Below are positions 1 to 8,402 of a stretch of DNA of 64,000 nt, in pieces. The notes beneath the pieces are model-generated. The model was not told the origin of the DNA. It ran no database searches and saw nothing but the letters and a program-made list of their open reading frames with translations. This DNA comes from Gemmatimonadota bacterium (GTDB taxonomy: Bacteria; Gemmatimonadota; Gemmatimonadetes; Gemmatimonadales; GWC2-71-9), in contig SHZT01000013.1 of NCBI GenBank assembly GCA_009692185.1, positions 1 through 64,000 on the forward strand. The letters are read 5' to 3'. The translations under genes and the position numbers were made by a program. How positions within the stretch are numbered: position 1 is the stretch's first letter; the number at the start of each line of letters is the position of its first letter.

Positions 1-198
1 CCGCGCACGAAGATCAGCCCCGGTCTCGCTGGAACCGCCGGCGAATACTTGGTTGCCGGCGAGCTGTCGCGTCGAGGCTACATCGCCTCACTGACGCTAC
101 GCAATGCGAGAGGCATCGACGTCCTCGTGTCGGACGAGGATGCGCGCCGTGTTAGCCGCTGCCATGATGAAGGCAGAGAAAATAACAATGTCTTGTAA
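1..198 (+). pseudogene. Truncated remnant of a nuclease-like (GxAGE-type) protein
   Basis: Frame 1 is open from the window edge to a TAA at 196-198. The first ~50 codons read like a small cytosolic family with GTAGEYLVAGELSRRGY followed by NARGIDVLV, a pattern I associate with PD-(D/E)XK-like proteins of mobile or accessory regions (family recalled, not searched). After about codon 50 (near position 150) the resemblance stops, the composition becomes A+T-richer and the frame ends. The 5' end lies outside the window. The opposite strand of the same bases supplies the last ~16 codons of the CPBP gene, so this looks like a gene cut by an insertion. Confidence 0.5.
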
Positions 199-837
199 AA
201 AATGAATGAACCACGCCCAAAATATTCCGTTTGTCTCCACGACCGACTTGGCAAGCAACCACCCCAACAAGCCTGCCATGAGTGCCCCCACTATTCCGTT
301 GGGCATGCCGCGAAGATGCGGCGCACCAAAGGCAGCAGCCGAAATGAGAAGTATATAGTCGGTATCAACAGAGCCAACGAGCGGCACAATAACGCCAAGA
401 CGGTAAACCACTTCTTCGGAGAATGAATTGGAGAGGGAGAACAGCAGAACCCACGGCAGGTAGGGTACGAGTTGCTTTAGGCCACCGCCAGATTTACGGA
501 ACTGCAAATAGACAAAGGTGGATGTGGCGAGGGTGATGAAAATCGACAGACTGACTCCGAGGCTATGCCATGATTCACCTTCCGAGATTCCCAGCCACGA
601 AACCCCTTTGGCGGGAGCTGCAATATTGCCCGGTGTGAGGAAAGCCGAGAAGTTCGCTCCATTCACGAAATAGACGGCGAACAAAACAAGCGTGGCCACA
701 CCTAACAGCAGAGCCTGATATTTTGATTGGGTGTTGATGTATCCCAGCCCGCTTACAGAAAACGGCGACTTTTGCGCGAACCGACTGAGGTTCAGGATGA
801 CTGCCGTAGCACCAATGACGATAACCAACGCGATCAT
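97..837 (-). CDS. CPBP family intramembrane metalloprotease (CAAX protease/bacteriocin-processing)
   Basis: A 246-residue polytopic membrane protein with the CPBP signature: EEVVYR at residues 141-146 (EExxxR), histidine 174 in AFGAPHLRG, and IHFLQD with His212 and Asp216. These are the presumed metal and catalytic positions of the family (Rce1/CAAX-type proteases and bacteriocin self-immunity proteins). The start is the ATG at 837-835, which overlaps the upstream stop as ATGA; an ATG at 846 is an alternative. The gene is visibly poorer in G+C than everything around it. Its last ~16 residues (from about residue 231) are antisense to a broken plus-strand gene, so the natural C-terminus has probably been replaced. 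Substrate unknown. It looks horizontally acquired. Confidence 0.8.
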   Translation of the reverse strand: MIALVIVIGATAVILNLSRFAQKSPFSVSGLGYINTQSKYQALLLGVATLVLFAVYFVNGANFSAFLTPGNIAAPAKGVSWLGISEGESWHSLGVSLSIFITLATSTFVYLQFRKSGGGLKQLVPYLPWVLLFSLSNSFSEEVVYRLGVIVPLVGSVDTDYILLISAAAFGAPHLRGMPNGIVGALMAGLLGWLLAKSVVETNGIFWAWFIHFLQDIVIFSAFIMAAANTARILVRHEDVDASRIA

Positions 838-1514
838 GACTTCCATTCTGCCGGGGTCTGGACCAGTTCGCCGACGACCGGCGTCCCCAGCAGGGCGAGG
901 GCCCCTTCGGCGTGCGTCTGGTCCATGCCGACCTTGAGGCCCCGCCAGGCCCGGTTCGGGACGGAGAACGTGATCGAGTAGATCTGCCCGTTCACCGCCT
1001 CGATGATGAACTCGGTGCCGTACGAATAGCGCTCCAGCTCCCGCGCCTGCGGATTGGGCTGGGGGATCTGCGGGCCGATGGCGGAGAACATCACCGCCAC
1101 GGCATCGTTGGGCGAGATGGGGAGCGGCCGGATGATGGTCGGGTAGTTCGACGGGCTGAAGGCGACCGTGAACGTGGGCCCGGACGTGGCCAGCAGGGCA
1201 ATGGCCAGGAGGGCGATGGCCGCCCCGGCGCCCGCGAGGAACTGTTTCTTCCGGAGGAACCGGAGGGCCTTCATGAGCGCCGTGAACCGCGGCCGCGGCG
1301 CCCGGGGCTGCTGGGTCACCGGCGCGCTGGACTCGGGCATCGGCCCCGAGATGCCCGTGGGGCGCTTGATCATCTGCGACGCCCGCGCCAGCTCCTGCAT
1401 GACCATGACGTCGCTGGCCCGGCCGCCTTCTTTCTCGCGGGCACACGCCGGGCATCCCCGCGGGTTGGAATCGTTGTACGGGATCTTGTGCTTGGGACAG
1501 CGGATCATCGGCAT
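834..1514 (-). CDS. Zinc-ribbon, single-pass membrane protein with BamE-like tail
   Basis: 226 residues, family not recognised. The N-terminus has a likely zinc ribbon (Cys6, His9, Cys21, Cys24). A charged linker follows, then one membrane helix at about 92-111 after the basic stretch RFLRKK, then an exported or cytosolic domain. Near the end GLKVGMDQTHAEGALALLG resembles the G-M-T-x-x-E-V-x-x-x-L-G motif of BamE/SmpA domains. The protein stops soon after that motif, where BamE-like domains normally continue, so it may be truncated by the adjoining low-G+C segment. The chosen start is the ATG at 1514, 10 nt after the dcd stop, which suggests co-transcription with dcd. An in-frame start further upstream would overlap dcd. 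Confidence 0.6.
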   Translation of the reverse strand: MPMIRCPKHKIPYNDSNPRGCPACAREKEGGRASDVMVMQELARASQMIKRPTGISGPMPESSAPVTQQPRAPRPRFTALMKALRFLRKKQFLAGAGAAIALLAIALLATSGPTFTVAFSPSNYPTIIRPLPISPNDAVAVMFSAIGPQIPQPNPQARELERYSYGTEFIIEAVNGQIYSITFSVPNRAWRGLKVGMDQTHAEGALALLGTPVVGELVQTPAEWKS

Positions 1515-1524
1515 GGAGCGGCGC

Positions 1525-2085
1525 TCAGATCGTCGGCAGCGTGATACCGCGCTGGGCCTGGTACTTGCCCTTCCGGTCAGCGTACGACACGTCGCACACG
1601 TCGTCCGGGTTTGCCTCGAAAAACAGCACCTGCGCGATCCCTTCGTTCGCATAGATACGCGCGGGGAGGGGCGTCGTGTTGGAGATCTCCAGCGTCACGA
1701 AGCCTTCCCACTCCGGTTCGAAGGGCGTCACGTTGGTGATGATCCCGCACCGGGCATAGGTGCTCTTGCCGACGCACACGGTGAGCACGTTCCGGGGAAT
1801 CCGGAAGTACTCCACCGACCGCGCCAGCGCAAACGAGTTGGGCGGCACGATGCACTCGTCCCCCTCGTGCTCGACGAATGACTTGTCGCTGAAGTTCTTG
1901 GGGTCCACGACGGACGAGCGCACGTTGGTGAAGATCTTGAACTCGCGCGCCACGCGCATGTCGTACCCATAGGACGACACCCCGTACGAGATCACGCCCT
2001 GGCGGACCTGGCGGTCAGCGAAGGGCTCGATCATTCCGTGTTCGGTGGCCATCTGGCGAATCCAGCGGTCAGGCTTGATAGACAT
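1525..2085 (-). CDS. dcd: dCTP deaminase
   Basis: 186 residues, typical full length. Deaminates dCTP to dUTP in the cytosol to feed dTMP synthesis. Recognised by [10 protein letters not shown] near residue 37, the core [20 protein letters not shown], and the [11 protein letters not shown] strand that packs the trimer active site. The Arg and Glu of the STYAR...FEPEWEG region fit the known catalytic set. The ATG is only 5 nt from a candidate -10 element with no Shine-Dalgarno, so the message may be leaderless. It is divergent from nuoA, and the two upstream regions share about 60 bp. Confidence 0.95.
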   Translation of the reverse strand: MSIKPDRWIRQMATEHGMIEPFADRQVRQGVISYGVSSYGYDMRVAREFKIFTNVRSSVVDPKNFSDKSFVEHEGDECIVPPNSFALARSVEYFRIPRNVLTVCVGKSTYARCGIITNVTPFEPEWEGFVTLEISNTTPLPARIYANEGIAQVLFFEANPDDVCDVSYADRKGKYQAQRGITLPTI

Positions 2086-2090
2086 GGCGG

Positions 2091-2119
2091 AAGATACCCC
2101 TCGTTAGTCCTTGTGCCAC
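2091..2119 (-). promoter_or_regulatory. Predicted dcd promoter (leaderless)
   Basis: On the minus strand GTGGCA (2119-2114), a 17-bp spacer and TATCTT (2096-2091) stand 5 nt before the dcd ATG. The expected transcription start would fall on or next to the ATG. This matches the TTGnnn-17-TAnnnT pattern before several other genes here. It interleaves with the nuoA promoter on the other strand. Confidence 0.5.
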
Positions 2120-2139
2120 ATGGCCTTTGTGGATACTCT
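2111..2139 (+). promoter_or_regulatory. Predicted nuo operon promoter (leaderless)
   Basis: TTGTGC (2111-2116), a 17-bp spacer and TACTCT (2134-2139) precede a GTG at 2145 that is in frame with nuoA. Transcription would begin at about that GTG. No Shine-Dalgarno is present. It overlaps the divergent dcd promoter. Confidence 0.45.
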
Positions 2140-2144
2140 CTCGC

Positions 2145-2498
2145 GTGCGCCAGTACATCCCGCTGGTCCTGCTGACCGGGTTCGTGATCTTGAACGCGGC
2201 GGCCATTCTGGTCGGCTCCCACCTGCTGTCGCCGACCCGGCCTACAGCCGTCAAATCCACCCCATATGAGTCAGGAATGCCGCCCCTGGGGGACACCCGC
2301 CAGCGGTTCAGCGTCAAGTTTTACCTGATCGCCATGCTGTTCATCGTCTTCGATATTGAGACCGTATTCATGATACCCTGGGCCGTGACCTTCCGGCAGT
2401 TAGGCCTGTTCGGGCTGATCGAAATGCTCGTGTTTATCGTTATCCTGCTGGTGGGATACGTCTACGCGTGGAAACGGGGAGCGCTGGAGTGGGAGTGA
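2145..2498 (+). CDS. nuoA: NADH-quinone oxidoreductase subunit A
   Basis: Small membrane-arm subunit of complex I at the junction with the peripheral arm. From the GTG at 2145 it is 117 residues with three membrane helices: near the N-terminus ([17 protein letters not shown]), [20 protein letters not shown], and [20 protein letters not shown]. The FDIETVF motif and the [15 protein letters not shown] loop are diagnostic of NuoA. A TTG at 2127 would add six residues; 2145 is preferred because it fits a leaderless transcript and the usual N-terminus. First gene of the nuoA-N operon, 4 nt before nuoB. Confidence 0.93.
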   Translation: MRQYIPLVLLTGFVILNAAAILVGSHLLSPTRPTAVKSTPYESGMPPLGDTRQRFSVKFYLIAMLFIVFDIETVFMIPWAVTFRQLGLFGLIEMLVFIVILLVGYVYAWKRGALEWE

Positions 2499-2502
2499 CG
2501 CC

Positions 2503-3105
2503 ATGAAGACCGTCTCACCGCACGGCTCCGAGAACTGGCTGACTACCAAGATGACCTCCCTGGTCGATTGGGGCGTCAATTGGGGCCGGGCTAACTCGCT
2601 GTGGCCCATGCCCTTCGGTACCGCGTGCTGCGCCATTGAGTTCATGGCCACCGCCGCCAGCCGGTTCGACCTCGCCCGGTTCGGCATGGAGCGCATGAGC
2701 TTCTCGCCCCGGCAGGCGGACGTGCTGATTTGCGCCGGTCGTCTGCCGTTCAAGCTCGCCCCGGTCATTCGCCGCATTTACGACCAGATGCCCCAGCCCA
2801 AGTGGGTCATCTCGATGGGCGCCTGCGCATCCTCAGGCGGCATTTTCGACAACTACGCCATGGTGCAGGGGATCGACACCGTGGTCCCGGTGGACGTCTA
2901 CGTTCCCGGCTGTCCGCCCCGGCCCGAAGGCCTGCTCTACGGCATCGGCCTCCTCCAGAAGAAGATCAAGGGCGAAACCTTCCGCGATGCGGCGATCCGG
3001 GAAGAGCACCCCCTGGACCGGCGGGGCTTGAGCATGGCGCCGGAGCGCATTGACGAGCTCTCCGAGCCGTTCGGCAACTCCGTTCATCAAACCCGCTCGG
3101 CCTGA
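2503..3105 (+). CDS. nuoB: NADH-quinone oxidoreductase subunit B
   Basis: 200 residues. Carries cluster N2, the last Fe-S centre, which passes electrons to quinone. Ligand cysteines are visible: the tandem pair Cys42-Cys43 in [10 protein letters not shown], the Cys of [11 protein letters not shown], and the Cys of [10 protein letters not shown]. The C-terminus extends about 40 residues beyond the conserved core ([16 protein letters not shown] region). Complete and co-directional with nuoA and nuoC. Confidence 0.97.
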   Translation: MKTVSPHGSENWLTTKMTSLVDWGVNWGRANSLWPMPFGTACCAIEFMATAASRFDLARFGMERMSFSPRQADVLICAGRLPFKLAPVIRRIYDQMPQPKWVISMGACASSGGIFDNYAMVQGIDTVVPVDVYVPGCPPRPEGLLYGIGLLQKKIKGETFRDAAIREEHPLDRRGLSMAPERIDELSEPFGNSVHQTRSA

Positions 3106-3112
3106 GCCGGCG

Positions 3113-3742
3113 TTGAATCCGTCGGTCGCGGCGCTCAGGGAACGATTCGGCGGTGCGGTCACCCGTTCGTTCGAGTCGTGCGGTGACACGATCGTGCATG
3201 TGGATGCGACCCGCGCCATTGAGATCCTCCGGTGGCTCAAGGACACGCCGGGCCAGGACTACAACTACCTCGCGGATATCACCGCGGTCGAGCACCGTGA
3301 CGGCGAGCGGCCCATCGAGATTGTCTACGAGTTGTTCTCGCTCACGCGGAAGGTCCCGCTCCGGGTGAAGGTCGAATTGCCCAAGGCCGAGGAGCTTGCC
3401 GTGGATAGCGCGGTGCCGATCTGGGCCGGGGCAAATTGGCTGGAGCGGGAAGTGTTCGACATGTTCGGTGTCACGTTCCGGGGCCATCCCGACCTCCGGC
3501 GCATTCTCATGTGGGAGACCTACGCCGAGGGCTACCCGCTCCGGAAGGATTTCCCCCTGCGGGGCCGGTTCTCCCGGTCCGAGCAGGTGCGCCAGGCGCT
3601 GAACGCCAATCCCGAAGCGCACTATTCCATGGAAGAGCTGGCCATCGCAAACGTGGCCCACGAACTGCCCGCGGAAATCCGCGACCGGCTCGCTCGCGGC
3701 CAGCGCGGCGTGATTCCGGACCCCGAGGGTGGCCGTGGCTGA
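3113..3742 (+). CDS. nuoC: NADH-quinone oxidoreductase subunit C
   Basis: Peripheral-arm subunit (30-kDa type), separate from nuoD rather than fused as in E. coli. Recognised by DYNYLADITAVEH and the signature LEREVFDMFGVTFRGHPDLR followed by ILMWETYAEGYPLRKDFPL. The start is uncertain: a TTG at 3113 (7 nt after the nuoB stop) gives 209 residues, while a TTG at 3050 would give 230 but overlap nuoB by 56 nt with residues that look like a shifted nuoB frame. The C-terminus overlaps the nuoD start by 8 nt. Confidence 0.93.
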   Translation: MNPSVAALRERFGGAVTRSFESCGDTIVHVDATRAIEILRWLKDTPGQDYNYLADITAVEHRDGERPIEIVYELFSLTRKVPLRVKVELPKAEELAVDSAVPIWAGANWLEREVFDMFGVTFRGHPDLRRILMWETYAEGYPLRKDFPLRGRFSRSEQVRQALNANPEAHYSMEELAIANVAHELPAEIRDRLARGQRGVIPDPEGGRG

Positions 3743-5015
3743 GAAACGGGTCATGGAAATGGCGCTGGCGACCACGGGGATCGATTCCGCCGGGCGGCCG
3801 GTGCGCATTCCGCTCGGCGTCGAGGGAGAAGACGTAGAGCCCGAGCTGGGCGGCGAGCACATGCTCTTGAACCTGGGTCCCCAGCACCCGGCGACGCACG
3901 GTGTCCTCCGGCTTGTGGTGGAGCTGGACGGTGAAGTCGTGGTCCGATGCGTGCCCCACGTGGGCTACCTGCACTCCGGCTTCGAGAAGCTCGGCGAGTA
4001 CCGCCACTACAACCAGATTATCCCGCTCACCGACCGCACCGACTACCTGGCCCCGATGTCCAACAACGTGGGGTTGGCACTGGCGGTCGAGAAGCTAATG
4101 GGCCTGACGATTACGCCACGCTGCACGGTGCTCCGGGTCATCGCGTGCGAAATGAGCCGGATCATTTCGCACCTCGTGTGGCTTGGCACTACGGCGATCG
4201 ATATCGGGGCGTTCACGCCCTTCCTGTGGACGTTCCAGGAACGGGAGAAGATCTACGATCTCCAGGAGGCCTGGACCGGCGCCCGGCTCACGACGAGCCT
4301 GACACGCGTCGGCGGCCTCATGGCCGACATTCCCGACGGGTTTGTCGAGGGACTGCGAACGTTCTGCCAGAACTTCCACAAGACGATCGACGAAGTGGAA
4401 CGCGCGCTCACGCGGAACGGCATTTGGGTGGCGCGCACGCAGGGCATTGGGGCGTTGTCGGGTGAGGAGGCGATCAACTGGTCCCTCTCCGGCCCGATGC
4501 TTCGCGCGTCCGGCGTGGACTACGACGTCCGGAAGGACCGCCCGTACCTGGGCTACGAGACCTACGACTTCGACGTCCCGATTGGCGAAGTCGGCGACGT
4601 CTACGACCGCTACCTGGTGCGAGTCGAGGAATTGCGGCAGTCGAACCGGATTCTCGAGCAGGCGCTGGACCGTCTGCCCGATGGCCCGATCAACGTGGAC
4701 GACCACCGCGTGATCCTGCCGCCCAAGCATGCCGCCATGAGCGACATGGAATCCATGATCCATCACTTCAAGCAGGTCATGGAAGGCGTGAAACCGCCGG
4801 TAGGCGAAGCGTATCTGCCCATCGAGAGTCCCAAGGGCGAGCTGGCGTACTACTTCGTGTCGGATGGCACGGCGAAACCGGTCCGGTGGCGTATCCGGCC
4901 GCCGGCGTTCATTAACCTGGCGGCCCTGCCGAGAATGGCCGAAGGCCATTTGCTCTCGGACCTCATCGCGATCAACGCCAGCGTGGACATCGTGATGGGC
5001 GAAGTAGACCGATGA
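3735..5015 (+). CDS. nuoD: NADH-quinone oxidoreductase subunit D
   Basis: 426 residues. Forms the quinone-binding cavity with NuoB. Hallmarks are NLGPQHPATHGVLR, CVPHVGYLHSGFEKLGE, YLAPMSNN, CEMSRIISHL and the C-terminal MGEVDR; it is related to the [NiFe]-hydrogenase large subunit without the metal ligands. Starts are GTG 3729 or GTG 3735; 3735 is preferred because GAGGGTGG at 3725-3732 then sits at ribosome-binding distance. It overlaps nuoC by 8 nt and nuoE by 4 nt (ATGA). Confidence 0.97.
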   Translation: MAEKRVMEMALATTGIDSAGRPVRIPLGVEGEDVEPELGGEHMLLNLGPQHPATHGVLRLVVELDGEVVVRCVPHVGYLHSGFEKLGEYRHYNQIIPLTDRTDYLAPMSNNVGLALAVEKLMGLTITPRCTVLRVIACEMSRIISHLVWLGTTAIDIGAFTPFLWTFQEREKIYDLQEAWTGARLTTSLTRVGGLMADIPDGFVEGLRTFCQNFHKTIDEVERALTRNGIWVARTQGIGALSGEEAINWSLSGPMLRASGVDYDVRKDRPYLGYETYDFDVPIGEVGDVYDRYLVRVEELRQSNRILEQALDRLPDGPINVDDHRVILPPKHAAMSDMESMIHHFKQVMEGVKPPVGEAYLPIESPKGELAYYFVSDGTAKPVRWRIRPPAFINLAALPRMAEGHLLSDLIAINASVDIVMGEVDR

Positions 5016-5515
5016 GCGCGCACGATACCGCCCCGCACACGCCGGTCTTCACCGGTGTCGTCCGCGCGAAGCTCGACGTCGTGCTGGCCCGCTATCCCAC
5101 GAAACGCGCCGGCCTTCTACCGGCGCTCTGGATGGTGCAGGAGGCGCGCGGCTGGATTTCCGACGACGCCATGGCCGAAGTGGCCCAGGTGCTGGAACTG
5201 ACGCCGGCCTACGTGAAGGGCGTGGCGACGTTCTACACCATGTATCATCTGCACCCGGTGGGGAAACACTTCGTGCAGGTCTGTACCACGACGCCGTGCA
5301 ATATCTGCGGCGCCGAAGGCGTGGCCGAGGCGTTTCTCAAGCACACGGGATGCGGAGACCTCGGCGCGACATCGCCCGATGGAAAGTGGACGGTCATCGA
5401 GGTCGAGTGCCTGGGTGCGTGCGGTTTCCCGACGCCCGTGCTCGTCAACGACGACTTTCTCGAGAACGTCACCGCGGAGAAGGTCCCCGAAATCGTGAAG
5501 AAGTATTCGGCCTGA
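5012..5515 (+). CDS. nuoE: NADH-quinone oxidoreductase subunit E
   Basis: 167 residues, thioredoxin-like [2Fe-2S] subunit of the NADH dehydrogenase module (cluster N1a). Cysteine ligands are seen in VCTTTPCNICG and VECLGACGFPTP. The N-terminal helical part RAGLLPALWMVQEARGWIS and the VATFYTMYHL motif fit the family. ATGA overlap with nuoD and TGATG overlap with nuoF imply translational coupling. Confidence 0.97.
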   Translation: MSAHDTAPHTPVFTGVVRAKLDVVLARYPTKRAGLLPALWMVQEARGWISDDAMAEVAQVLELTPAYVKGVATFYTMYHLHPVGKHFVQVCTTTPCNICGAEGVAEAFLKHTGCGDLGATSPDGKWTVIEVECLGACGFPTPVLVNDDFLENVTAEKVPEIVKKYSA

Positions 5516-6822
5516 TGGGATACCCGCATAAGTCGCACCCGAAAGAGACGGTCGTGCTGTCTCAGTACTTCGGCGACGCCGAGGCGCGGACGTACGACGG
5601 GTGGGTGAAGCGCGGGGGCTACCAGGCCTTGCAGAAGGTGCTGGGCATGACGCCGGTCGAGGTTACGGACGTGGTGAAGGCGTCGGGCCTTCGGGGCAGG
5701 GGCGGCGCGGGGTTCCCGACCGGCCTCAAGTGGTCGTTCATGCCGAAGGAAAAGTCCAAGCCGCACTATCTCTGCTGCAATGCCGACGAATCGGAGCCCG
5801 GGACATTCAAGGACCGCGAGATCATGCGGTGGACGCCCCACGCCCTCATCGAAGGCTGCGCCATTGCTCAGCTAGCGATCCAGGCAGAGGTCTGTTTCAT
5901 CTACATCAGGGGTGAGTTTACCGATCCGTGGGCCGTCATGGAGAAAGCGGTCGAGGAGGCCTACGCCAAAGGGACACTCGGCGCCAACGCGATGGGCTCC
6001 GGCAAGCGGATTGATATGCACCTGCACCGGGGCGCGGGCGCCTACATCTGCGGCGAAGAGACCGCCCTCATGAACTCCATCGAGGGCAAGCGCGGCAATC
6101 CGCGCATCAAGCCGCCGTTCCCCGCGGCCCAGGGTCTTTTCGCCCTGCCGACGACGATCAATAACGTCGAGACGCTGGCCGCTGTGCCGCACATCATCAA
6201 CCGGGGCGCCGACTGGTACAAGGCGCTGTGTCTCTCGAATCCGAAGAGCGTCGGGACCAAGCTCTTCAGCGTGTGCGGGCACGTGCAGAAGCCCGGTAAC
6301 TACGAGATCACGTTGGGTTACCCGCTCAAGGACCTGATCTACGACATGTGTGGCGGCGTGCTCAAGGGTCGGACCCTCAAGGCCTGCATTCCCGGGGGTT
6401 CATCTGTTCCCTTCCTTAATAGAGAAGAGTCGGAAGGGTGCCTGCTGGACTACGAGGGGTGTGTCGCGGCCGGGTCCATGCTGGGTTCGGCGGGCTGCAT
6501 CGTGTTCGACGACTCGGCCGACATGGTCTACCAAACCATGCGCCTCGCCAAGTTCTACGCCCACGAGTCCTGCGCCCAGTGCACCCAGTGCCGCGAAGGC
6601 ACGGCGTGGACCGTCCGCATTCTTCAGAAGATCCTGGATGGCGACGGGACATCGAAAGACCTGGACCTCCTACTCGACCTCGCCGACCAGATGACCGGCA
6701 AGACGATCTGCGTATTGTCCGATTCTTGTGCGGCGCCGGTCGTGTCCGGCATCAAGAAGTTCCGCGGCGAGTTCGAGGCTTACTTGAAGGGCGCTCGCCG
6801 GGCCCAGGTCGCCGTGGCGTAG
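5515..6822 (+). CDS. nuoF: NADH-quinone oxidoreductase subunit F
   Basis: 435 residues. Binds NADH and FMN and holds cluster N3. The FMN/NADH-binding loop GRGGAGFPTGLKW is near residue 60, followed by CNADESEPGTFKDRE, GAGAYICGEETALMNS, and the [4Fe-4S] motif ESCAQCTQCREGT. The start is the ATG at 5515, overlapping the nuoE stop (TGATG); the open frame extends upstream but reads as nuoE shadow. Its stop overlaps the nuoG GTG by one base. Confidence 0.97.
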   Translation: MGYPHKSHPKETVVLSQYFGDAEARTYDGWVKRGGYQALQKVLGMTPVEVTDVVKASGLRGRGGAGFPTGLKWSFMPKEKSKPHYLCCNADESEPGTFKDREIMRWTPHALIEGCAIAQLAIQAEVCFIYIRGEFTDPWAVMEKAVEEAYAKGTLGANAMGSGKRIDMHLHRGAGAYICGEETALMNSIEGKRGNPRIKPPFPAAQGLFALPTTINNVETLAAVPHIINRGADWYKALCLSNPKSVGTKLFSVCGHVQKPGNYEITLGYPLKDLIYDMCGGVLKGRTLKACIPGGSSVPFLNREESEGCLLDYEGCVAAGSMLGSAGCIVFDDSADMVYQTMRLAKFYAHESCAQCTQCREGTAWTVRILQKILDGDGTSKDLDLLLDLADQMTGKTICVLSDSCAAPVVSGIKKFRGEFEAYLKGARRAQVAVA

Positions 6823-8402
6823 TGGCCGAAGAACTCGTCAAGCTGACCATCGAGGGTGTCGAGCTGTCGGTCCCCAAGGGGACGACGATTCTCGAGGCCG
6901 CGAAGCAGGCCGGCGTCTTGATCCCGCACTATTGCTATCACCCGGCGCTTCCGGTGGCCGGCGTATGCCGCATGTGCCTGGTTGAAGTCGAGAAGACCCC
7001 AAAGCTGCAAATCGCCTGCGCGACCACCGTGGTGGAAGGTCAGGTGGTGAAGGTCTTCTCCGACCAGTCGGTGAAGGCGCGCGAGTCGGTCCTCGAGTTC
7101 CTGCTCATCAACCACCCGCTGGATTGCCCCATCTGCGATCAGGCGGGGGAGTGCGAGCTCCAGGACTACGTGTTCCAGGAGGGCCGCGCCCGCACCCGGT
7201 ACAGCGAGTTCCCCAAGCGGTTCAATCCGGTCGAGGACTTCGGGCCCGACGTTCTTTACGTGCCCAACCGGTGCATCCTCTGCACCCGGTGCGTGCGGTT
7301 CATGGAACACGCGGCGGAAGAAGAGGTCCTGAACGTGAGCGAACGCGGGGACCGCGCGTTCATCGGCATCCACCCGGACAAGCGGCTGGATCACCCGTGG
7401 GCCGGTAACGTGGTGGACCTCTGCCCGGTGGGCTCGCTCCTCTCCAAGGACTTTCTGCACCGCGCCCGTGCGTGGGAACTGGACAAGACCGCGTCCGTCT
7501 GCACCGGCTGTTCGCAGGGCTGTAACACCAATCTGGACACGCGCAACAACATGGTGGTGCGGATCCAGCCGCGGGCGAACACCGACGTGAACCGGTATTT
7601 CATCTGTGATCACGGCCGGCTCTCGCACCGCTGGATGAACCGGGGCGACCGTATCGAGGCGCCGCTCCTGAGCCATGGGCACGAGCTGACGGCCGTGGAC
7701 TGGGATCACGCGCTGGATCGCGCGGCGCAGATCATCAAGGGCTGTTCGGGGAAGGGCGTGGCGCTCGTGTCGCCCGGCGCGTCACTCGAGGCCCTCTGGC
7801 TCGTGCGGAAGCTGTTTACGGGCTTAGGGCTAACCGGCGCCTTCCGGGTGGAACGCGTGAAGGGGGAGTCGCCGCTGCCGGGCGTGCCGGGCCTGGCCCT
7901 CCGGGAAGAGCGGGCTCCGAACGCCACGGGCGCCCGGCTCCTCGGCTACACCGAAACGTTCGACGAGGCGCTCAAGACCGTGGAGGACGCGTCGCTCGTG
8001 GTGGTCCTGGACGACGCGCTGACCGGCGTCAGCGCCGAAACGCTCGCCCGCGTGCCCAACCTGATCTACTGCGGAACCGTGCTGCCGGATGCGGCACGCG
8101 GAGCGCGGGTCATCCTGCCGCTCGCGAATGTCGCCGAGGAGGACGGCACGTTCGTGAACCGGGACCGCCGCGTCCAGCGCTACTTCCAGGCCAGGGCGAC
8201 GCCGGGCATGGCGCGACCCGCCTGGTGGGTCCTCAGCGAATTGTTGCAGGGCCTGGACCGTGGCGAGTCGGCCGGCGTCGCCGGCGATGTGTTCGACGTG
8301 ATCGCGAAGACGGAGCCGGCGTTCGCCGGCCTTTCCTACGGCGCGCTCGGCGCGAAGGGCGCCGTCCTCCCGGATCAGGCCACGGCAGGGGCCCGCGCGT
8401 GA
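6822..8402 (+). CDS. nuoG: NADH-quinone oxidoreductase subunit G (short form)
   Basis: 526 residues, well short of the ~900 residues of E. coli NuoG. The Fe-S part is complete: [2Fe-2S] cysteines in PHYCYHPALPVAGVCRMCLVE, the His/Cys motif HPLDCPICDQAGECELQDY, the CILCTRCVRF cluster, and CTGCSQGCNTNLDTR. Only the first part of the molybdopterin-oxidoreductase-like domain follows, ending at ILPLANVAEEDGTFVNRDRRVQRY and a short tail. GTG start at 6822 (TAGTG overlap with nuoF); GTGA overlap with nuoH. Electron-carrier function should be intact; the shortened domain has no known redox role. Confidence 0.93.
   Translation: MAEELVKLTIEGVELSVPKGTTILEAAKQAGVLIPHYCYHPALPVAGVCRMCLVEVEKTPKLQIACATTVVEGQVVKVFSDQSVKARESVLEFLLINHPLDCPICDQAGECELQDYVFQEGRARTRYSEFPKRFNPVEDFGPDVLYVPNRCILCTRCVRFMEHAAEEEVLNVSERGDRAFIGIHPDKRLDHPWAGNVVDLCPVGSLLSKDFLHRARAWELDKTASVCTGCSQGCNTNLDTRNNMVVRIQPRANTDVNRYFICDHGRLSHRWMNRGDRIEAPLLSHGHELTAVDWDHALDRAAQIIKGCSGKGVALVSPGASLEALWLVRKLFTGLGLTGAFRVERVKGESPLPGVPGLALREERAPNATGARLLGYTETFDEALKTVEDASLVVVLDDALTGVSAETLARVPNLIYCGTVLPDAARGARVILPLANVAEEDGTFVNRDRRVQRYFQARATPGMARPAWWVLSELLQGLDRGESAGVAGDVFDVIAKTEPAFAGLSYGALGAKGAVLPDQATAGARA

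Noticed and set aside
97-1455. A 452-residue minus-strand frame including the CPBP protein and 200 extra N-terminal residues
   Set aside because: The extra part is Arg/Pro/Gly-rich shadow of the adjacent gene; the ATGA start at 837 is more plausible.
2097-2120. Sigma-54 promoter (TGGCAC) upstream of dcd
   Set aside because: No GC/TTGC element at the required -12 spacing; a sigma-70-like pair fits better.
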